In this document: piece by piece, positions 10,338-23,077 of the stretch
Layout of the letters: every line of letters begins with the position of its first letter
Numbering within the stretch: the stretch's first letter is position 1
From: Sipunculus nudus
Taxonomy: Eukaryota > Annelida > Sipuncula > Golfingiida > Sipunculidae
Length of the DNA: 64,000 nucleotides
NCBI GenBank assembly: GCA_026874595.1
Contig: CM049318.1
Coordinates: 26,874,956-26,938,955 of the forward strand
Direction of reading: 5' to 3'
The notes under the pieces: generated by a model
The model's input: the letters and a program-made list of their open reading frames with translations, nothing else
Databases searched by the model: none
Told to the model about the DNA's origin: nothing
Translations under genes and position numbers: made by a program

Positions 10338-11884
10338 CCTTACTCTGTTATACTCTTAGCCCATTCCTCAATTTATAAAAGGGTTCCAAGTGTAACTGCA
10401 AAGTAAGGCTCAAATCTTTGCATTTCATTTCTTACTATTATTTTCACTATCTAACTGTAAAGTTTAAAAAAAATTACTACACCATGCTCTCTCCTCATCC
10501 TTTAGTGTATTCACTGATCCTCCGCTTATTTTTGCACAGGCATTCTACAAAGACTGAGATTTGAACAGTGTACAGCATCTCATGAATATTCAACTACGCA
10601 CCAACTAAATTAAGACTTGTCATTCTCTTTTTAACTGTCATTCTAATAAACATGCTTGACGATAACACATAAAAATAACCTCCTCTATTTTACATCAGTA
10701 ATACTACATCTGCAGAGGAACAAATGTGCCACAGTTTTAGTAGTTGAATGTTTGATCGAGATTGCGTACTTCCAGGAATGTGAATAAAAGAATACGTAAT
10801 GAGCATTTCGTAAAGATGACAATTAACCTCAGTTTCATGTTTGATCCCGTTTTAATGCCACTCAATTAATCGCTAAAATTCGAATATGATAATATCAGAA
10901 GATCCAAACCATCTATATAGCACCAAATGTAAAAAATGTTACTTCTGCTTATTTGGTCAAATCCGTATGGCGATCAAAAGAGTAGGGTACTCTTTCATTA
11001 TATGCCAAAAGAACATATTGGATTGACCGAGCAAGCAGACAACATAACATTTGATTAATCAGATATTGCATTTTTCTGTTATTCTGTCAAGACGACATAA
11101 AAATTCACATGTAATTCCATTAGGCATTTTTCAACATCTGCAGATGAAGTTATTTGCAATATTTTAAAGTTGAAAATTTGACGAATATACCATATCCCAA
11201 GGGGGAATGAATCAAATATTGCGTAACTCTACTTTTAATTTAAATTTAACGTTAGCTATATTTTATATTTTAAAATACTTCGAAATTGTTAGTTAACCCG
11301 AAATAAGTAAGGACATAGAATGAGAATCCGGGTTTTTTTATATACGCAACACTATCCAAAAAGAAGGCCTTACTCTGTTATACTCTTAGCCCATTCCTCA
11401 ATTTATTAAACGGTTACAGGTGAAACTGCAAAGAACGGCTCAAATCTGTGCATTTCATTTCTTACTATTATTTTCACTATCTAAGTGTTAAGTTTAAAAA
11501 AATTACTATACCATGCTCTCTCCTCATCGTTTATTTATTCACTGATCCTCCGCTCGTTATCGCACAGGTATTCTACAAAGACTGAGATTTGAACAGTGTA
11601 CAGCATCTCACGAATATTCAACTACGCACCAACTAAATTAAGACTTGTCATTCCTATTTTAAATGTCTTTCTAATAAACATGCTTGACGATAACACATAA
11701 AAATAACCTCCTCTTTTTTACATCAGAAATACTACAACATCTGCAAATGAACAAATGTGCCACAGTTTTAGTAGTTGAATGTTTGATCGAGATTGCGTAA
11801 TTCCTGGAGAGTGAATAATAGATTACGTAATGAGCATTTCGTAAACAGGAAAATTAACCTCAGTTTCATGTTTGATCCCGTTTT
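9568..11884 (+). repeat. Duplicated block T, right copy
   Basis: Copy of 4402-6718. Differences seen include AATAACCAAAT, ACTACACCATGC, GCTAAAATTCG and GAGTAGGGTACTC in this copy. It is directly followed by block U. Confidence 0.88.
10338..11367 (+). repeat. Satellite monomer 11, type B
   Basis: Full type B copy, 1,030 bp, a near copy of unit 6 (CAGTAATAC, GCAGAGGAAC, AACGTTAGC). GAGTAGGGTACTC at about 10981 changes only the loop of the conserved inverted repeat and leaves its stem intact. Confidence 0.95.
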
Positions 11885-12399
11885 AATGCCACTCAATTAA
11901 TCGCTAAAATTCGAATATGATAATATCAGAAGATCCAAACCATCTATATAGCGCCAAATGTAAAAAATGTTACTTCTGCTTATTTGGTCAAATCCGTATG
12001 GCGATCAAAAGAGTAGTGTACTCTTTCATTATATGCCAAAAGAACATATTGGATTGACCGAGCAAGCAGACAACATAACATTTGATTAATCAGATATTGC
12101 ATTTTTCTGTTATTCTGTCAAGACGACATAAAAATTTACATGTAATTCCATTAGGCATTTTTCAACATCTGCAGATGAAGTTATTTGCAATATTTTAAAG
12201 TGGAAAATTTGACGAATATACCATATCCCAAGGGGGAATGAATCAAATATTGCGTAACTCTACTTTTAATTTAAATTTAACGTAAGCTATATTTTATATT
12301 TTAAAATACTTTGAAATTGTTAGTTAACCCGAAATAAGTAAGGACATAGAATGAGAATCCGGGTTTTTTTTATATACGCAACACTATCCAAAAAGAAGG
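11368..12399 (+). repeat. Satellite monomer 12, A/B hybrid
   Basis: First part matches unit 7 (type A), second part matches unit 9 (type B with GCTAAAATTCG, AGCGCC and AAGTGGAAAA). The join lies within 11824-11905, a stretch shared by both parents. Length is 1,032 bp. It is followed by an A copy, so one monomer of the alternation is missing, and relative to units 7-9 two monomer lengths are missing. Confidence 0.95.
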
Positions 12400-12664
12400 C
12401 CTTACTCTGTTATACTCTTAGCCCATTCCTCAATTTATTAAACGGTTACAGGTGAAACTGCAAAGAACGGCTCAAATCTGTGCATTTCATTTCTTACTAT
12501 TATTTTCACTATCTAAGTGTTAAGTTTAAAAAATTTACTATACCATCCTCTCTCCTCATCGTTTATTTATTCACTGATCCTCCGCTCGTTATCGCACAGG
12601 TATTCTACAAAGACTGAGATTTGAACAGTGTACAGCATCTCACGAATATTCAACTACGCACCAA
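11824..12664 (+). repeat. Duplicated block U, right copy
   Basis: Copy of 8726-9566. Overlaps the end of block T copy by about 60-80 bp common to both parents, so the fusion point in unit 12 cannot be placed more exactly. Confidence 0.88.
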
Positions 12665-13435
12665 CTAAATTAAGACTTGTCATTCCTATTTTAAATGTCT
12701 TTCTAATAAACATGCTTGACGATATCACATAAAAATAACCTCCTCTTTTTTACATCAGAAATACTACAACATCTGCAAATGAACAAATGTGCCACAGTTT
12801 TAGTAGTTGAATGTTTGATCGAGATTGCGTAATTCCTGGAGAGTGAATAATAGATTACGTAATGAGCATTTCGTAAACAGGAAAATTAACCTCAGTTTCA
12901 TGTTTGATCCCGTTTTTCATGACACTCAAATAATCGCTCAAATTCGAATATGATCAAATTAGAGGAACCAAACAATCTATATTGAACCAAATGTAAAAAA
13001 AAATGTTACTTCTGCTTATTTGGTCAAATCCGTATGGCGATCAAAAGAGTAGTGTACTCTTTCATTATGTGCCAAACGAACATATTGGATTGACCGAGCA
13101 AGCAGACAACATTACATTTGATTAATCAGATACATTATTTTTCTGATATTCTGTCAAGACGACATTAAAATTCACAGTTTATTCCATCAGGCATTTTTCA
13201 ACATCTGCAGATGAAGTTATTTGCAATATTTTTAAGTTCAATATTTCATGAATATACAATATCCCAAGGGGAAATAATCAAATATTGCGTAACTCTAATT
13301 TTAATTTTAAGTTTAATGTAAGCTATATTTTCTTTTTAAGATACTTCGAAAATATTATAGTAAACTCGAAATAAGTAAGGGCATAGAATGAGAATCTGTT
13401 TTATTTTATATACGCAACACTATCCAAAAAGAAGA
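12400..13435 (+). repeat. Satellite monomer 13, type A
   Basis: Full type A copy, 1,036 bp, ATTAGAGG / GATATCAC subtype, with CCATCCTCTC as in unit 10. It is the downstream continuation of the original unit-10-like copy after the inserted block. Confidence 0.95.
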
Positions 13436-14466
13436 CCTTACTCTGTTATACTCTTAGCCCATTCCTCAATTTATAAAAGGGTTCCAAGTGTAACTGCAAA
13501 GTAAGGCTCAAATCTTTGCATTTCATTTCTTACTATTATTTTCACTATCTAACTGTAAAGTTTAAAAAAAAATTACTATACCATGCTCTCTCCTCATCCT
13601 TTAGTGTATTCACTGATCCTCCGCTTATTTTTGCACAGGCATTCTACAAAGACTGAGATTTGAACAGTGTACAGCATCTCATGAATATTCAACTACGCAC
13701 CAACTAAATTAAGACTTGTCATTCTCTTTTTAACTGTCATTCTAATAAACATGCTTGACGATAACACATAAAAATAACCTCCTCTATTTTACATCAGTAA
13801 TACTACATCTGCAGATGAACAAATGTGCCACAGTTTTAGTAGTTGAATGTTTGATCGAGATTGCGTACTTCCAGGAATGTGAATAAAAGAATACGTAATG
13901 AGCATTTCGTAAAGATGACAATTAACCTCAGTTTCATGTTTGATCCCGTTTTAATGCCACTCAATTAATCGCTCAAATTCGAATATGATAATATCAGAAG
14001 ATCCAAACCATCTATATAGCACCAAATGTAAAAAATGTTACTTCTGCTTATTTGGTCAAATCCGTATGGCGATCAAAAGAGTAGTGTACTCTTTCATTAT
14101 ATGCCAAAAGAACATATTGGATTGACCGAGCAAGCAGACAACATAACATTTGATTAATCAGATATTGCATTTTTCTGTTATTCTGTCAAGACGACATAAA
14201 AATTCACATGTAATTCCATTAGGCATTTTTCAACATCTGCAGATGAAGTTATTTGCAATATTTTAAAGTTGAAAATTTGACGAATATACCATATCCGAAG
14301 GGGGAATGAATCAAATATTGCGTAACTCTACTTTTAATTTAAATTTAACGTTAGCTATATTTTATATTTTAAAATACTTCGAAATTGTTAGTTAACCCGA
14401 AATAAGTAAGGACATAGAATGAGAATCCGGGTTTTTTTATATACGCAACACTATCCAAAAAGAAGG
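13436..14466 (+). repeat. Satellite monomer 14, type B
   Basis: Full type B copy, 1,031 bp, CTATTTTAC subtype with CAGTAATAC and AACGTTAGC. It keeps GCAGATG, unlike units 6 and 11. ATATCCGAAGG is private. Confidence 0.95.
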
Positions 14467-15501
14467 CCTTACTCTGTTATACTCTTAGCCCATTCCTCAA
14501 TTTATTAAACGGTTACAGGTGAAACTGCAAAGAACGGCTCAAATCTGTGCATTTCATTTCTTACTATTATTTTCACTATCTAAGTGTTAAGTTTAAAAAA
14601 ATTACTATACCATGCTCTCTCCTCATCGTTTATTTATTCACTGATCCTCCGCTCGTTATCGCACAGGTATTCTACAAAGACTGAGATTTGAACAGTGTAC
14701 AGCATCTCACGAATATTCAACTACGCACCAACTAAATTAAGACTTGTCATTCCTATTTTAAATGTCTTTCTAATAAACATGCTTGACGATATCACATAAA
14801 AATAACCTCCTCTTTTTTACATCAGAAATACTACAACATCTGCAAATGAACAAATGTGCCACAGTTTTAGTAGTTGAATGTTTGATCGAGATTGCGTAAT
14901 TCCTGGAGAGTGAATAATAGATTACGTAATGAGCATTTCGTAAACAGGAAAATTAACCTCAGTTTCATGTTTGATCCCGTTTTTCATGACACTCAAATAA
15001 TCGCTCAAATTCGAATATGATCAAATCAGAGGAACCAAACAATCTATATTGAACCAAATGTAAAAAAAATGTTACTTCTGCTTATTTGGTCAAATCCGTA
15101 TGGCGATCAAAAGAGTAGTGTACTCTTTCATTATGTGCCAAACGAACATATTGGATTGACCGAGCAAGCAGACAACATTACATTTGATTAATCAGATACA
15201 TTATTTTTCTGATATTCTGTCAAGACGACATTAAAATTCACAGTTTATTCCATCAGGCATTTTTCAACATCTGCAGATGAAGTTATTTGCAATATTTTTA
15301 AGTTCAATATTTCATGAATATACAATATCCCAAGGGGAAATAATCAAATATTGCGTAACTCTAATTTTAATTTTAAGTTTAATGTAAGCTATATTTTCTT
15401 TTTAAGATACTTCGAAAATATTATAGTAAACTCGAAATAAGTAAGGGCATAGAATGAGAATCTGTTTTATTTTATATACGCAACACTATCCAAAAAGAAG
15501 A
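14467..15501 (+). repeat. Satellite monomer 15, type A
   Basis: Full type A copy, 1,035 bp. Transitional between domains: GATATCAC as in the early copies, but AATCAGAGG and an 8-A run as in many later ones. Confidence 0.95.
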
Positions 15502-16533
15502 CCTTACTCTGTTATACTCTTAGCCCATTCCTCAATTTATAAAAGGGTTCCAAGTGTAACTGCAAAGTAAGGCTCAAATCTTTGCATTTCATTTCTTACT
15601 ATTATTTTCACTATCTAACTGTAAAGTTTAAAAAAAAATTACTATACCATGCTCTCTCCTCATCCTTTAGTGTATTCACTGATCCTCCGCTTATTTTTGC
15701 ACAGGCATTCTACAAAGACTGAGATTTGAACAGTGTACAGCATCTCATGAATATTCAACTACGCACCAACTAAATTAAGACTTGTCATTCATTTTTTAAC
15801 TGTCATTCTAATAAACATGCTTGACGATAACACATAAAAATAACCTCCTCTATTTTACATCAGAAATACTACATCTGCAGATGAACAAATGTGCCACAGT
15901 TTTAGTAGTTGAATGTTTGATCGAGATTGCGTACTTCCAGGAATGTGAATAAAAGAATACGTAATGAGCATTTCGTAAAGATGACAATTAACCTCAGTTT
16001 CATGTTTGATCCCGTTTTAATGCCACTCAATTAATCGCTCAAATTCGAATATGATAATATCAGAAGATCCAAACCATCTATATAGCACCAAATGTAAAAA
16101 ATGTTACTTCTGCTTATTTGGTCAAATCCGTATGGCGATCAAAAGAGTAGTGTACTCTTTCATTATATGCCAGAAAAACATATTGGATTGACCGAGCAAG
16201 CAGACAACATAACATTTGATTAATCAGATATTGCATTTTTCTGTTATTCTGTCAAGACGACATAAAAATTCACATGTAATTCCATTAGGCATTTTTCAAC
16301 ATCTGCAGATGAAGTTATTTGCAATATTTTAAAGTTGAAAATTTGACGAATATACCATATCCCAAGGGGGAAAAAATCAAATATTGCGTAACTCTACTTT
16401 TAATTTAAATTTAACGTTAGCTATATTTTATATTTTAAAATACTTCGAAATTGTTAGTTAACCCGAAATAAGTAAGGACATAGAATGAGAATCCGGGTTT
16501 TTTTTATATACGCAACACTATCCAAAAAGAAGG
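15502..16533 (+). repeat. Satellite monomer 16, type B
   Basis: Full type B copy, 1,032 bp, the last with the early-domain CTATTTTAC variant. Private changes CATTCATTTTTTAAC, GCCAGAAAAAC and GGGGGAAAAAATC; it also has AACGTTAGC. Confidence 0.95.
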
Positions 16534-17570
16534 CCTTACTCTGTTATACTCTTAGCCCATTCCTCAATTTATTAAACGGTTACAGGTGAAACTGCAAAGA
16601 ACGGCTCAAATCTGTGCATTTCATTTCTTACTATTATTTTCACTATCTAAGTGTTAAGTTTAAAAAATTTACTATACCATGCTCTCTCCTCATCGTTTAT
16701 TTATTCACTGATCCTCCGCTCGTTATCGCACAGGTATTCTACAAAGACTGAGATTTGAACAGTGTACAGCATCTCACGAATATTCAACTACGCACCAACT
16801 AAATTAAGACTTGTCATTCCTATTTTAAATGTCTTTCTAATAAACATGCTTGACGATAACACATAAAAATAACCTCCTCTTTTTTACATCAGAAATACTA
16901 CAACATCTGCAAATGAACAAATGTGCCACAGTTTTAGTAGTTGAATGTTTGATCGAGATTGCGTAATTCCTGGAGAGTGAATAATAGATTACGTAATGAG
17001 CATTTCGTAAACAGGAAAATTAACCTCAGTTTCATGTTTGATCCCGTTTTTCATGACACTCAAATAATCGCTCAAATTCGAATACGATCAAATCAGAGGA
17101 ACCAAACAATCTATATTGAACCAAATGTAAAAAAAAAATGTTACTTCTGCTTATTTGGTCAAATCCGTATGGCGATCAAAAGAGTAGTGTACTCTTTCAT
17201 TATGTGCCAAACGAACATATTGGATTGACCGAGCAAGCAGACAACATTACATTTGATTAATCAGATAATGCATTTTTCTGTTATTCTGTCAAGACGACAT
17301 TAAAATTCACAGATTATTCCATCAGGCATTTTTCAACATCTGCAGATGAAGTTATTTGCAATATTTTTAAGTTCAATATTTCATGAATATACAATATCCC
17401 AAGGGGAAATAATCAAATATTGCGTAACTCTAATTTTAATTTTAAGTTTAATGTAAGCTATATTTTCTTTTTAAGATACTTCGAAAATGTTATAGTAAAC
17501 TCGAAATAAGTAAGGGCATAGAATGAGAATCTGTTTTATTTTATATACGCAACACTATCCAAAAAGAAGA
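16534..17570 (+). repeat. Satellite monomer 17, type A with a short B patch
   Basis: Type A copy, 1,037 bp. TACGATC replaces TATGATC and removes an in-frame TGA, opening an 89-codon frame (16959-17228, TTG start) that ends early because the A run is 10 long. A B-type patch, AATGCATTTTTCTGTTATTC, lies at about 17266-17285. No gene is supported. Confidence 0.95.
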
Positions 17571-18602
17571 CCTTACTCTGTTATACTCTTAGCCCATTCC
17601 TCAATTTATAAAAGGGTTCCAAGTGTAACTGCAAAGTAAGGCTCAAATCTTTGCATTTCATTTCTTACTATTATTTTCACTATCTAACTGTAAAGTTTAA
17701 AAAAAAATTACTATACCATGCTCTCTCCTCATCCTTGAGTGTATTCACTGATCCTCCGCTTATTTTTGCACAGGCATTCTACAAAGACTGAGATTTGAAC
17801 AGTGTACAGCATCTCATGAATATTCAACTACGCACCAACTAAATTAAGACTTGTCATTCTCTTTTTAACTGTCATTCTAATAAACATGCTTGACGATAAC
17901 ACATAAAATTAACCTCCTCTTTTTTACATCAGAAATACTACATCTGCAGATGAACAAATGTGCCACAGTTTTAGTAGTTGAATGTTTGATCGAGATTGCG
18001 TACTTCCAGGAATGTGAATAAAAGAATACGTAATGAGCATTTCGTAAAGATGACAATTAACCTCAGTTTCATGCTTGATCCCGTTTTAATGCCACTCAAT
18101 TAATCGCTCAAATTCGAATATGATAATATCAGAAGATCCAAACCATCTATATAGCACCAAATGTAAAAAATGTTACTTCTGCTTATTTGGTCAAATCCGT
18201 ATGGCGATCAAAAGAGTAGTGTACTCGTTCATTATATGCCGAAAGAACATATTGGATTGACCGAGCAAGCAGACAACATAACATTTGATTAATCAGATAA
18301 TGCATTTTTCTGTTATTCTGTCAAGACGACATAAAAATTCACATGTAATTCCATTAGGCATTTTTCAACATCTGCAGATGAAGTTATTTGCAATATTTTA
18401 AAGATGAAAATTTGACGAATATACCATATCCCAAGGGGGAATGAATCAAATATTGCGTAACTCTACTTTTAATTTAAATTTAACGTAAGCTATATTTTAT
18501 ATTTTAAAATACTTCGAAATTGTTAGTTAACCCGAAATAAGTAAGGACATAGAATGAGAATCCGGGTTTTTTTTATATACGCAACACTATCCAAAAAGAA
18601 GG
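17571..18602 (+). repeat. Satellite monomer 18, type B
   Basis: Full type B copy, 1,032 bp. CTTGAGTG, GCCGAAAGAAC, GATAATGC and AAAGATGAAAATT are shared with units 26 and 44. Private changes are AAAATTAACC, CATGCTTGATC and ACTCGTTC; the last disturbs the right arm of the conserved inverted repeat. Confidence 0.95.
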
Positions 18603-19639
18603 CCTTACTCTGTTATACTCTTAGCCCATTCCTCAATTTATTAAACGGTTACAGGTGAAACTGCAAAGAACGGCTCAAATCTGTGCATTTCATTTCTTAC
18701 TATTATTTTCACTATCTAAGTGTTAAGTTTAAAAAATTTACTATACCATGCTCTCTCCTCATCGTTTATTTATTCACTGATCCTCCGCTCGTTATCGCAC
18801 AGGTATTCTACAAAGACTGAGATTTGAACAGTGTACAGCATCTCACGAATATTCAACTACGCACCAACTAAATTAAGACTTGTCATTCCTATTTTAAATG
18901 TCTTTCTAATAAACATGCTTGACGATATCACATAAAAATAAACTCCTCATTTTTACATCAGAAATACTACAACATCTGCAAATGAACAAATGTGCCACAG
19001 TTTTAGTAGTTGAATGTTTGATCGAGATTGCGTAATTCCTGGAGAGTGAATAATAGATTACGTAATGAGCATTTCGTAAACAGGAAAATTAACCTCAGTT
19101 TCATGTTTGATCCCGTTTTTCATGACACTCAAATAATCGCTCAAATTCGAATATGATCAAATCAGAGGAACCAAACAATCTATATTGAACCAAATGTAAA
19201 AAAAAAATGTTACTTCTGCTTATTTGATCAAATCCGTATGGCGATCAAAAGAGTAGTGTACTCTTTCATTATGTGCCAAACGAACATATTGGATTGACCG
19301 AGCAAGCAGACAACATTACATTTGATTAATCAGATACATTATTTTTCTGATATTCTGTCAAGACGACATTAAAATTCACAGTTTATTCCATCAGGCATTT
19401 TTCAACATCTGCAGATGAAGTTATTTGCAATATTTTTAAGTTCAATATTTCATGAATATACAATATCCCAAGGGGAAATAATCAAATATTGCGTAACTCT
19501 AATTTTATTTTTAAGTTTAATGTAAGCTATATTTTCTTTTTAAGATACTTCGAAAATATTATAGTAAACTCGAAATAAGTAAGGGCATAGAATGAGAATC
19601 TGTTTTATTTTATATACGCAACACTATCCAAAAAGAAGA
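18603..19639 (+). repeat. Satellite monomer 19, type A
   Basis: Full type A copy, 1,037 bp. AACTCCTCATTTTTAC and TTTGATCAAATCC are shared with unit 27, eight monomers downstream. It has a 10-A run; ATTTTATTTTTAAG is private. Confidence 0.95.
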
Positions 19640-20670
19640 CCTTACTCTGTTATACTCTTAGCCCATTCCTCAATTTATAAAAGGGTTCCAAGTGTAACTG
19701 CAAAGTAAGGCTCAAATCTTTGCATTTCATTTCTTACTATTATTTTCACTATCTAACTGTAAAGGTTAAAAAAAAATTACTATACCATGCTCTCTCCTCA
19801 TCCTTTAGTGTATTCACTGATCCTCCGCTTATTTTTGCACAGGCATTCTACAAAGACTGAGATTTGAACAGTGTACAGCATCTCATGAATATTCAACTAC
19901 GCACCAACTAAATTAAGACTTGTCATTCTCTTTTTAACTGTCATTCTAATAAACATGCTTGACGATAACACATAAAAATAACCTCCTCTTTTTTACATCA
20001 GAAATACTACATCTGCAGATGAAGAAATGTGCCACAGTTTTAGTAGTTGAATGTTTGATCGAGATTGCGTACTTCCAGGAATGTGAATAAAAGAATACGT
20101 AATGAGCATTTCGTAAAGATGACAATTAACCTCAGTTTCATGTTTGATCCCGTTTTAATGCCACTCAATTAATCGCTCAAATTCGAATATGATAAAATCA
20201 GAAGATCCAAACCATCTATATAGCACCAAATGTAAAAAATGTTACTTCTGCTTATTTGGTCAAATCCGTATGGCGATCAAAAGAGTAGTGTACTCTTTCA
20301 TTATATGCCAAACGAACATATTGGATTGACCGAGCAAGCAGACAACATAACATTTGATTAATCAGATATTGCATTTTTCTGTTATTCTGTCAAGACGACA
20401 TAAAAATTCACATGTAATTCCATTAGGCATTTTTCAACATCTGCAGATGAAGTTATTTGCAATATTTTAAAGTTGAAAATTTGACGAATATACAATATCC
20501 CAAGGGGGAATGAATCAAATATTGCGTAACTCTACTTTTAATTTAAATTCAACGTAAGCTATATTTTATATTTTAAAATACTTCGAAATTGTTAGTTAAC
20601 CCGAAATAAGTAAGGACATAGAATGAGAATCCGGGTTTTTTTTATATACGCAACACTATCCAAAAAAAGG
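19640..20670 (+). repeat. Satellite monomer 20, type B
   Basis: Full type B copy, 1,031 bp. AAAGGTTAAAA, GATGAAGAAATG, GATAAAATCAG and A-like GCCAAACGAAC are shared with unit 28. Its end reads CCAAAAAAAGGCC, an altered form of the usual AAAAAGAAGGCC. Confidence 0.95.
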
Positions 20671-21705
20671 CCTTACTCTGTTATACTCTTAGCCCATTCC
20701 TCAATTTATTAAACGGTTACAGGTGAAACTGCAAAGAACGGCTCAAATCTGTGCATTTCATTTCTTACTATTATTTTCACTATCTAAGTGTTAAGTTTAA
20801 AAAATTTTCTATACCATGCTCTCTCCTCATCGTTTATTTATTCACTGATCCTCCGCTCGTTATCGCACAGGTATTCTACAAAGACTGAGATTTGAACAGT
20901 GTACAGCATCTCACGAATATTCAACTACGCACCAACTAAATTAAGACTTGTCATTCCTATTTTAAATGTCTTTCTAATAAACATGCTTGACGATAACACA
21001 TAAAAATAACCTCCTCTTTTTTACATCAGAAATACTACAACATCTGCAAATGAACAAATGTGCCACAGTTTTAGTAGTTGAATGTTTGATCGAGATTGCG
21101 TAATTCCTGGAGAGTGAATAATAGATTACGTAATGAGCATTTCGTAAACAGGAAAATTAACCTCAGTTTCATGTTTGATCCCGTTTTTCATGACACTCAA
21201 ATAATCGCTCAAATTCGAATACGATCAAATCAGAGGAACCAAACAATCTATATTGAACCAAATGTAAAAAAAATGTTACTTCTGCTTATTTGGTCAAATC
21301 CGTATGGCGATCAAAAGAGTAGTGTACTCTTTCATTATGTGCCAAACGAACATATTGGATTGACCGAGCAAGCAGACAACATTACATTTGATTAATCAGA
21401 TACATTATTTTTCTGATATTCTGTCAAGACGACATTAAAATTCACAGTTTATTCCATCAGGCATTTTTCAACATCTGCAGATGAAGTTATTTGCAATATT
21501 TTTAAGTTCAATATTTCATGAATATACAATATCCCAAGGGGAAATAATCAAATATTGCGTAACTCTAATTTTAATTTTAAGTTTAATGTAAGCTATATTT
21601 TCTTTTTAAGATACTTCGAAAATGTTATAGTAAACTCGAAATAAGTAAGGGCATAGAATGAGAATCTGTTTTATTTTATATACGCAACACTATCCAAAAA
21701 GAAGA
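20671..21705 (+). repeat. Satellite monomer 21, type A
   Basis: Full type A copy, 1,035 bp, GATAACAC / TACGATC subtype. Loss of the TGA and an 8-A run together open a 99-codon frame (21096-21395, TTG start). AATTTTCTATACC is private. From 20810 it matches unit 45. Confidence 0.95.
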
Positions 21706-23077
21706 CCTTACTCTGTTATACTCTTAGCCCATTCCTCAATTTATAAAAGGGTTCCAAGTGTAACTGCAAAGTAAGGCTCAAATCTTTGCATTTCATTTCT
21801 TACTATTATTTTCACTATCTAACTGTAAAGTTTAAAAAAAAAATTACTATACCATGCTCTCTCCTCATCCTTTAGTGTATTCACTGATCCTCCGCTTATT
21901 TTTGCACAGGCATTCTACAAAGACTGAGATTTGAACAGTGTACAACATCTCATGAATATTCAACTACGCACCAACTAAATTAAGACTTGTCATTCTCTTT
22001 TTAACTGTCATTCTAATAAACATGCTTGACGATAACACATAAAAATAACCTCCTCTTTTTTACATCAGAAATACTACATCTGCAGATGAACAAATGTGCC
22101 ACAGTTTTAGTAGTTGAATGTTTGATCGAGATTGCGTACTTCCAGGAATGTGAATAAAAGAATACGTAATGAGCATTTCGTAAAGATGACAATTAACCTC
22201 AGTTTCATGTTTGATCCCGTTTTAATGCCACTCAATTAATCGCTCAAATTCGAATATGATAATATCAGAAGATCCAAACCATCTATATAGCACCAAATGT
22301 AAAAAATGTTACTTCTGCTTATTTGGTCAAATCCGTATGGCGATCAAAAGAGTAGTGTACTCTTTCATTATATGCCAAAAGAACATATTGGATTGACCGA
22401 GCAAGCAGACAACATAACATTTGATTAATCAGATATTGCATTTTTCTGTTATTCTGTCAAGACGACATAAAAATTCACATGTAATTCCATTAGCCATTTT
22501 TCAACATCTGCAGATGAAGTTATTTGCAATATTTTAAAGTTGAAAATTTGACGAATATACCATATCCCAAGGGGGAATGAATCAAATATTGCGTAACTCT
22601 ACTTTTAATTTAAATTTAACGTAAGCTATATTTTATATTTTAAAATACTTTGAAATTGTTAGTTAACCCGAAATAAGTAAGGACATAGAATGAGAATCCG
22701 GGTTTTTTTTATATACGCAACACTATCCAAAAAGAAGGCCTTACTCTGTTATACTCTTAGCCCATTCCTCAATTTATTAAACGGTTACAGGTGAAACTGC
22801 AAAGAACGGCTCAAATCTGTGCATTTCATTTCTTACTATTATTTTCACTATCTAAGTGTTAAGTTTAAAAAATGTACTATACCATCCTCTCTCCTCATCG
22901 TTTATTTATTCACTGATCCTCCGCTCGTTATCGCACATGTATACTACAAAGACTGAGATTTGAACAGTGTACAGCATCTCACGAATATTCAACTACGCAC
23001 CAACTAAATTAAGACTTGTCATTCCTATTTTAAATGTCTTTCTAATAAACATGCTTGACGATATCACATAAAAATAA
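20810..23077 (+). repeat. Duplicated block R, left copy (spacing 24,812 bp)
   Basis: Most of unit 21, unit 22 and the start of unit 23 recur at 45622-47889 with a few differences (TACAACATCTC and TAGCCATTTTTC here; ATTCCGTAAC and CGTAAAAATGAC there). Confidence 0.85.
21706..22738 (+). repeat. Satellite monomer 22, type B
   Basis: Full type B copy, 1,033 bp, CTTTTTTAC subtype with ACTTTGAAATT. Private changes TACAACATCTC and TAGCCATTTTTC. Counterpart of unit 46. Confidence 0.95.

Larger units (their letters stand above)
17313..20386 (+). repeat. Duplicated block S, left copy (spacing ~8,270 bp)
   Basis: End of unit 17 through most of unit 20 recurs at about 25583-28654: units 18/26, 19/27 and 20/28 share GCCGAAAGAAC, TTTGATCAAATCC, AAAGGTTAAAA and GATGAAGAAATG. 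More differences than in the other blocks, so probably older. Ends approximate. Confidence 0.8.

Noticed and set aside
21096-21395. 99-codon plus-strand frame, also at 33505-33804, 45908-46207, 51077-51376 and 54181-54480
   Set aside because: Begins with TTG, is opened by a single-base change in a satellite subtype, is frameshifted in sister copies, and has no recognisable domain. Treated as chance frame in repeat DNA.
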